10,211 nt of DNA from Euperipatoides rowelli (Eukaryota; Onychophora; Udeonychophora; Euonychophora; Peripatopsidae), in NCBI GenBank assembly GCA_003024985.2, contig PXIH01S0063096.1; one strand, given 5' to 3'. A program made the position numbers and the translations under genes. Shown here in pieces: positions 6,751 to 10,211 of the stretch (position 1 is the first letter of the stretch; every line of letters starts with the position of its first letter). The notes beneath the pieces were generated by a model. The model was not told where the DNA came from and made no database searches. It saw only the letters and a program-made list of their open reading frames with translations.

Positions 6751-7631
6751 ATGAAAAGAAAATTTTGAAAAAACGTTTGTACGTGTTTTATTTCTTGTGT
6801 AACTTAGTGTTAAATTCATAGTGATTAATTTATTTTATTATTTTCCAAATAAACATACAAAAGGCAACTGGTCACCCTTTAATATTTATTAATTATTCCC
6901 TTTTTTTTTCTGAGTACATTTCAGATTAATGTTACTATGGTTTATTTTTAAAAACTAATTTTATAATTTCAAGCTTCAAGGTGTCTTATCTACAACAGCA
7001 TCTTTATTTACTATGTTGTAGGATGGACATAGGTAGAAGTATAGATACCATACATAAAATAATGTAAGTTCTTCACTGCATCTTTCCGTTTGTTCACTTA
7101 AAGCAGGTAGATTTCCAGGGGGGGGGGGGGAGAGCGCTGAGTAATTTTTCTCTTCTTCTGAAAAATACGCAAATAAGTTTGGGAGAAGCCATTAAAAACT
7201 CATTGGCCTAAGTACAATTTTACCGTGTTTTTAACATCTGCGCATATATTTTTGTCATTACGGTAGGTTTTCCGCAAATTGGAACAAAATTCTTGAAATC
7301 AACCAAAAAAGTATTATTTCACCTTTAGATTATCATAAGGTTGGGGGGAAATGGGTTTAATACGTAGTTGGAGTTAGCATTCAGGATTAGGGTAAGGTTA
7401 GGACTGTAAACAAAAAAAATAAGACTGCTATCCATCTGGATCATGTGACTAAATAGGAATTAGGCATTTCAATTTTTAATGTCTTGTAGTTTTGGTACCT
7501 CTGTGAGCTCATTAAGAATTGTGTGAAAATTTGTTGTTGTTGATGTTTTAAAATACAGTAATTAATCGCTAACATTTCTTCTGTTAGATATGGTATGCCA
7601 TTGAATAATTAATCTAGCACATTGTTTTTTA
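6751..7631. other. AT-rich stretch, no gene seen
   Basis: Nothing codes here. A G13 run sits at 7118-7130 after TTTCCA. A degenerate patch, AGGATTAGGGTAAGGTTAGG (about 7383-7402), resembles TTAGGG/TTAGG telomere-type words but is too short and irregular to call. Confidence 0.6.
7118..7130 (+). repeat. G13 homopolymer
   Basis: Thirteen G are followed by AGAGCGCTGA. No repeat family is recognised around it. Confidence 0.95.
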
Positions 7632-7670
7632 TTCAATTAATCAATTGGCTTCAATTAATCAATTGGCTTC
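7632..7670 (+). repeat. Perfect 18-bp tandem duplication
   Basis: TTCAATTAATCAATTGGC occurs at 7632-7649 and again at 7650-7667, followed by TTC of a third unit. Absence of any mismatch implies a recent slippage or duplication. The unit itself contains inverted CAATT/AATTG words. Confidence 0.95.
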
Positions 7671-8748
7671 TTGCCCAGATATTCAACTTAGTCTATTATA
7701 TTAGTTTATTTTATATTATTTTTAGAAAGGAAACTACAGTTACTTCTAAATATTTAAAAGCTATGCTAGTTAAAAAGCAGGACCATTAAGCTACTTCAAC
7801 TGAAGGGGAATATTTCACCTCTAGGTCTGATTATATTGAAAGCTTCAACTTATTAATAAGGTCTGCTAGTGTCATCCTAGAGTCATTTAAAGATTAAAAA
7901 AAAAAAAGAAGAAGAATTTTTAAGCTTTGCTCTAAATTCAACTTGACTTCATCTTATTTTTTTTTTAAATGTGATTGTCAGGTAATATTTGGTGAGAGAT
8001 GAAGAAGTTATTATTGTTCCACGGATTAAATATGCATTAATGGCAGTTTTCATTGGTTAGTTTTGATCCCTATTTTCTTGAAGACCAGATTAATAGAAAT
8101 TTCAATGTAAGGGGATTATTTTTCTAATATAAGAAGCTGTTTTCTTTTTCACTTAGAAAAAGGTAATTTTCTCAATTTTTTAAACTTTTTATTTTTAAAG
8201 GGTAATAGTTCGTAGAAGCAACCAAAAAAAAAAAAGATTTTAGTTAATATGAAAGAATGTACTTTAAATTATTATACAATTTCATTTAAAATGATAACAG
8301 TAAATTTTTTTTATTAATTACGACTAATTTAGGTATTGAAATTTCGACTTCCGCACACAAAAAAAATAACAAACCGGATGTTGATCATTTTAATTAATGC
8401 AAACGTCATTTTTTTTAATTTGTGAGACGTAAAAACATAAACCTTTTTTTAAACATGTATATCGTTATTGTTTTATTTGGCAATAGGTATCTCATCAATT
8501 TACGTTTGCGTTTTTTTTTTTTTTCAGGAATAAATAAAATATTTTGGTTTTTAATATTTTTTTTTTATTTGAATATACTTAGAAAATAGAAGAGAAATAT
8601 CATCATATTATTACTTTGTAATTTTTTAATATTACTTTTTATTACTAAGGGTAAAAATTATAATTGAATTATCCAAAGTACCGCAATCAATCTAATATTA
8701 GGAATATTTGATGTATCTACTTTATTTTTTTATTTTCGGAGTATTTAG
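7671..8748. other. AT-rich stretch, no gene seen
   Basis: No gene or repeat family is visible on either strand; A/T homopolymers of 8-14 are frequent. If the Gypsy relic to the right continued past RNase H, its integrase would lie here on the - strand, but I found no integrase motif (no H-x-x-H zinc finger, no D-D-E blocks). Confidence 0.6.
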
Positions 8749-9072
8749 AACAAGTGAAGGAAGTTCTAGATAGATATCAGACACAGCATTATTTTTTTTC
8801 TGGTTGGTTCTGGACGTTATAATTTAAGTTTTGAAATCTAAGACATTTCAATGAGCTAGATAGCCATCAGTCTTTAATTATTTTAGCCAACAGAGGGCAC
8901 TACGGTCAGTTATAACTGTAAATTTCATCACTACTAGGTAGGATCTGAAATGTTGATGACAAAAATAATTCCTAGGCATTCTTTTTCTGGTACACTCCTT
9001 TTTTTTTTGTCAAACTGATTTAATGATCAGCTGCCATAGTATCACTCCTAACCCAACATCACTAGCATCTAT
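8749..9072 (-). pseudogene. Gypsy RNase H remnant
   Basis: The - strand reads DASDVGLGVILWQ (9031-9069), then EKECLGIIFVI (8955-8987), MKFTVITDRSALCWL (8885-8929), LKTDGYLAH (about 8855-8881), LNYNVQ and NAVSD (8776-8790). This aligns with D-A-S-x-x-G-x-G-A-V-L, E-K-E-C-L-A-I, T-D-H-x-A-L-x-W-L, the G-R-L-A-R-W block and A-D-x-L-S-R of Gypsy RNase H. The D, E and D of the catalytic triad are all still present, but frameshifts and stops separate them, and about 20 residues between the first two blocks are gone. The enzyme would remove the RNA strand during reverse transcription. Confidence 0.88.
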
Positions 9073-9300
9073 CATTAGTTAAAAATGGTTTATTGAAGTC
9101 TGGAAAACTTAAAATTAATTTTGATGTTAGCTTTTGTTTGATGGTTTCAAAAACCTTTTGACATTGTTTGGTAGCATAATTTTTGCGAATTGGCAGTAAT
9201 AGTCAACCTTTCCTAAAAACCGTTATACATCTTTAACGTTCACTGTAGGTGAGTAATGGTCAATCAAGGCTGTTTTTTATAAATTTGGTGGAAGACCTAT
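9073..9300 (-). pseudogene. Gypsy RT thumb/connection remnant
   Basis: The - strand reads IDHYSPTVNVKDV, a stop, then RFLGKVDYYCQFAK (9181-9243). This matches the K-D-V-x-x-F-L-G-x-x-N-Y-Y-R-x-F block. It is followed by CQKVFETIKQKLTS and ILSFPDFNKPF (9082-9111 and above), the block leading into RNase H. About ten residues seem deleted between IDH and YSP. Confidence 0.8.
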
Positions 9301-9318
9301 TGGTGAAATCAAATTATT

Positions 9319-9835
9319 AGTTCGGGAGCATAAAAATGGCACTTGTCCATATTTAATGTGAGCCCTGCATTTTTCACAGCTTGAAAATTTTTTGTTAGAT
9401 CTGATTTATGTTGTATTAAGTTTTCCCTTGCTACAAGTATGTCCTCTAATACTATGCAACATGTACCTATTAACTTTCCTAACTGTTTTCATCGTACGAG
9501 TAAATATGCATATGCATTACACAGACCGAACAGCATTCTTAAAAACTCAATCTTCTTATTATGGGTTACCATTGCTATTTACTAATGTCTTTTGGATTAA
9601 TTTTGATTTGTCAATATTCATTACCGATAAAAACGGTTTGTTGGCTAAGAGCTATAAGGAGCCATCAATTCTTGAGAAGGGATAAGTTTATTTGACTGTT
9701 ATTGCATTTAGTTTTCTATAATCAGTGGGAAAAAATTATGTTCCTTTGAACTTACTTTTTTATTCAACTAGAACGGCTGGAGAAACATAAGCACTGGAAA
9801 TTTCCTTAATTATATTTTTCATCTAACATAAGTTG
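9319..9835 (-). pseudogene. Gypsy reverse transcriptase remnant
   Basis: One - strand frame from about 9825 gives SSAYVSPAVLVE (9763-9805), TDYRKLNAITVK (9691-9726), YPFSRIDGSL, and KPFLSVMNID (to 9610). After a frame change it continues as EFLRMLFGLCNA (to 9513), IVLEDILVA (9429-9455) and NAGLTLNMDKCHFYAPEL (9319-9371). These are the standard Gypsy RT blocks. The first catalytic Asp (L-D-L block) reads Asn at 9616-9618, and the Y-L-D-D box reads V-L-E-D at 9441-9452. In-frame stops occur at 9760-9762 and 9688-9690, among others. The protein would copy element RNA into DNA; this one cannot. Confidence 0.88.
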
Positions 9836-9889
9836 AATCTGTTTTTAAAAAGTATGTTATACAATATGAACTTATCTATGTAATGTAAT
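9836..9889. other. Unassigned flank of the Gypsy relic
   Basis: An upstream part of the Gypsy RT could extend here on the - strand in another frame, but no block is clear. Confidence 0.4.
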
Positions 9890-10000
9890 ACTAGGCTTGC
9901 CACATGTCCTTATTTTGGTAGGACAGTCCTACAATTATGATAGATGTCCTACGTCCAACATGAAAGCTTAATGGTCCTACTTTATATTTGTAAACAAAAA
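9890..10000. repeat. GTCCTA-rich repeat-like stretch
   Basis: GTCC words recur at 9906, 9926, 9946, 9953 and 9974, and the reverse word TAGGAC occurs at 9919-9924. The first two form a loose inverted pair (TGTCCTTATTTTGGTAGGACA). The stretch is unlike its flanks and ends in an A10 run (9998-10007). It looks like a short dispersed element ending in poly-A, perhaps SINE- or LINE-derived, but no internal promoter box or target duplication was recognised. Confidence 0.35.
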
Positions 10001-10103
10001 AAAAACTTCATGTTCAAAAATTAAGTCATTTTAAAAAATTAAAAAGAAACACAAAGCACATTCAATTAATTTCTGAATGCACGTATAGGATTTTGTGAAC
10101 ATA

Positions 10104-10211
10104 ATAAAAATCTTCATTGACAACAATATAAAAATCGTTGTTGACAATATAAAAATCTTCATTGACAACAATATAAAATCTTCATTGACAATAATATAAA
10201 AATATTCATTG
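10104..10211 (+). repeat. Minisatellite with a unit of about 24 bp
   Basis: Units start at 10104 (24 bases), 10128 (21), 10149 (24), 10173 (23) and 10196 (16, cut by the window end). The consensus is close to ATAAAAATCTTCATTGACAA followed by CAAT. Units 1 and 3 are identical. The second unit reads CGTTGTTGACAAT in place of the TTCATTGACAACAAT part. The array continues beyond the window. Confidence 0.95.

Larger units (their letters stand above)
8749..9835 (-). mobile_element. Ty3/Gypsy retrotransposon pol relic
   Basis: On the - strand the order from high to low coordinates is reverse transcriptase fingers and palm, thumb/connection, and RNase H, which is the Gypsy order. Matches are spread over about 1.1 kb with at least three frame changes and several stops, so this is an old copy. 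No LTRs, protease or integrase are visible. The right boundary (about 9835) lies just before the Gypsy block preceding the S-P-Y/S-P-V-V motif, and sequence beyond it is unclear. The left boundary is the end of RNase H. Confidence 0.88.

Noticed and set aside
7383-7402. Interstitial telomere repeat
   Set aside because: Only a few irregular TTAGGG-like words are present, which chance can explain.
9392-9685. 97-codon + strand open frame
   Set aside because: It lies antisense to the Gypsy reverse transcriptase blocks, which explain this DNA on the - strand. The translation resembles no family I recognise.
1-10211. tRNA, rRNA or a bacterial-type operon
   Set aside because: No cloverleaf, rRNA core motif, ribosome binding site series or compact gene row was seen.

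Overview
The window reads as AT-rich, repeat-dominated nuclear DNA from an invertebrate animal. The evidence is long A/T homopolymers, a GATA-type microsatellite, no dense gene packing, and relics of several eukaryotic transposable-element classes. The transposase and retroelement types are common in arthropods and molluscs, but I cannot decide the phylum. One N (3637) suggests a draft assembly. I see no intact host gene, no RNA gene and nothing prokaryotic.

Left part (about 300-2030): a decayed Ty1/Copia retrotransposon on the + strand keeps recognisable gag, zinc knuckle, protease and gag-pre-integrase pieces. It is cut off near 1570 by the C-terminal end of a Tc1/mariner-type (IS630-superfamily) transposase on the - strand. 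Between 1969 and 2632 lie two clear and one weaker copy of a short unclassified repeat.

Centre-left (about 2838-3870): the 3' end of a non-LTR retrotransposon (LINE) on the + strand, interrupted by a 242-bp hAT-type MITE. The MITE has terminal inverted repeats and an 8-bp target duplication. Conceptually collapsing the duplication rejoins the two LINE reading frames. This is the best-supported structure in the window.

Middle (about 3870-8740): mostly featureless AT-rich sequence. It contains a TATC/CTGT microsatellite (about 5490-5683), a small reading frame with a degenerate TRIM-type B-box zinc-finger pattern (5812-6078), a probable dispersed repeat (about 6590-6750), a perfect 18-bp tandem duplication (7632-7667) and scattered long G runs.

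Right part (8749-9835): a Ty3/Gypsy pol relic on the - strand, running from reverse transcriptase through RNase H. It has many stops and frameshifts and has lost key reverse transcriptase aspartates. After it come a GTCCTA-rich repeat-like stretch and a 24-bp minisatellite that runs off the window end.

The genes do not form a pathway. The window is layered transposon debris with at least one resolvable insertion order: LINE first, then MITE. Six G runs of 10-14 bases, all on the + strand, are an unexplained compositional feature.
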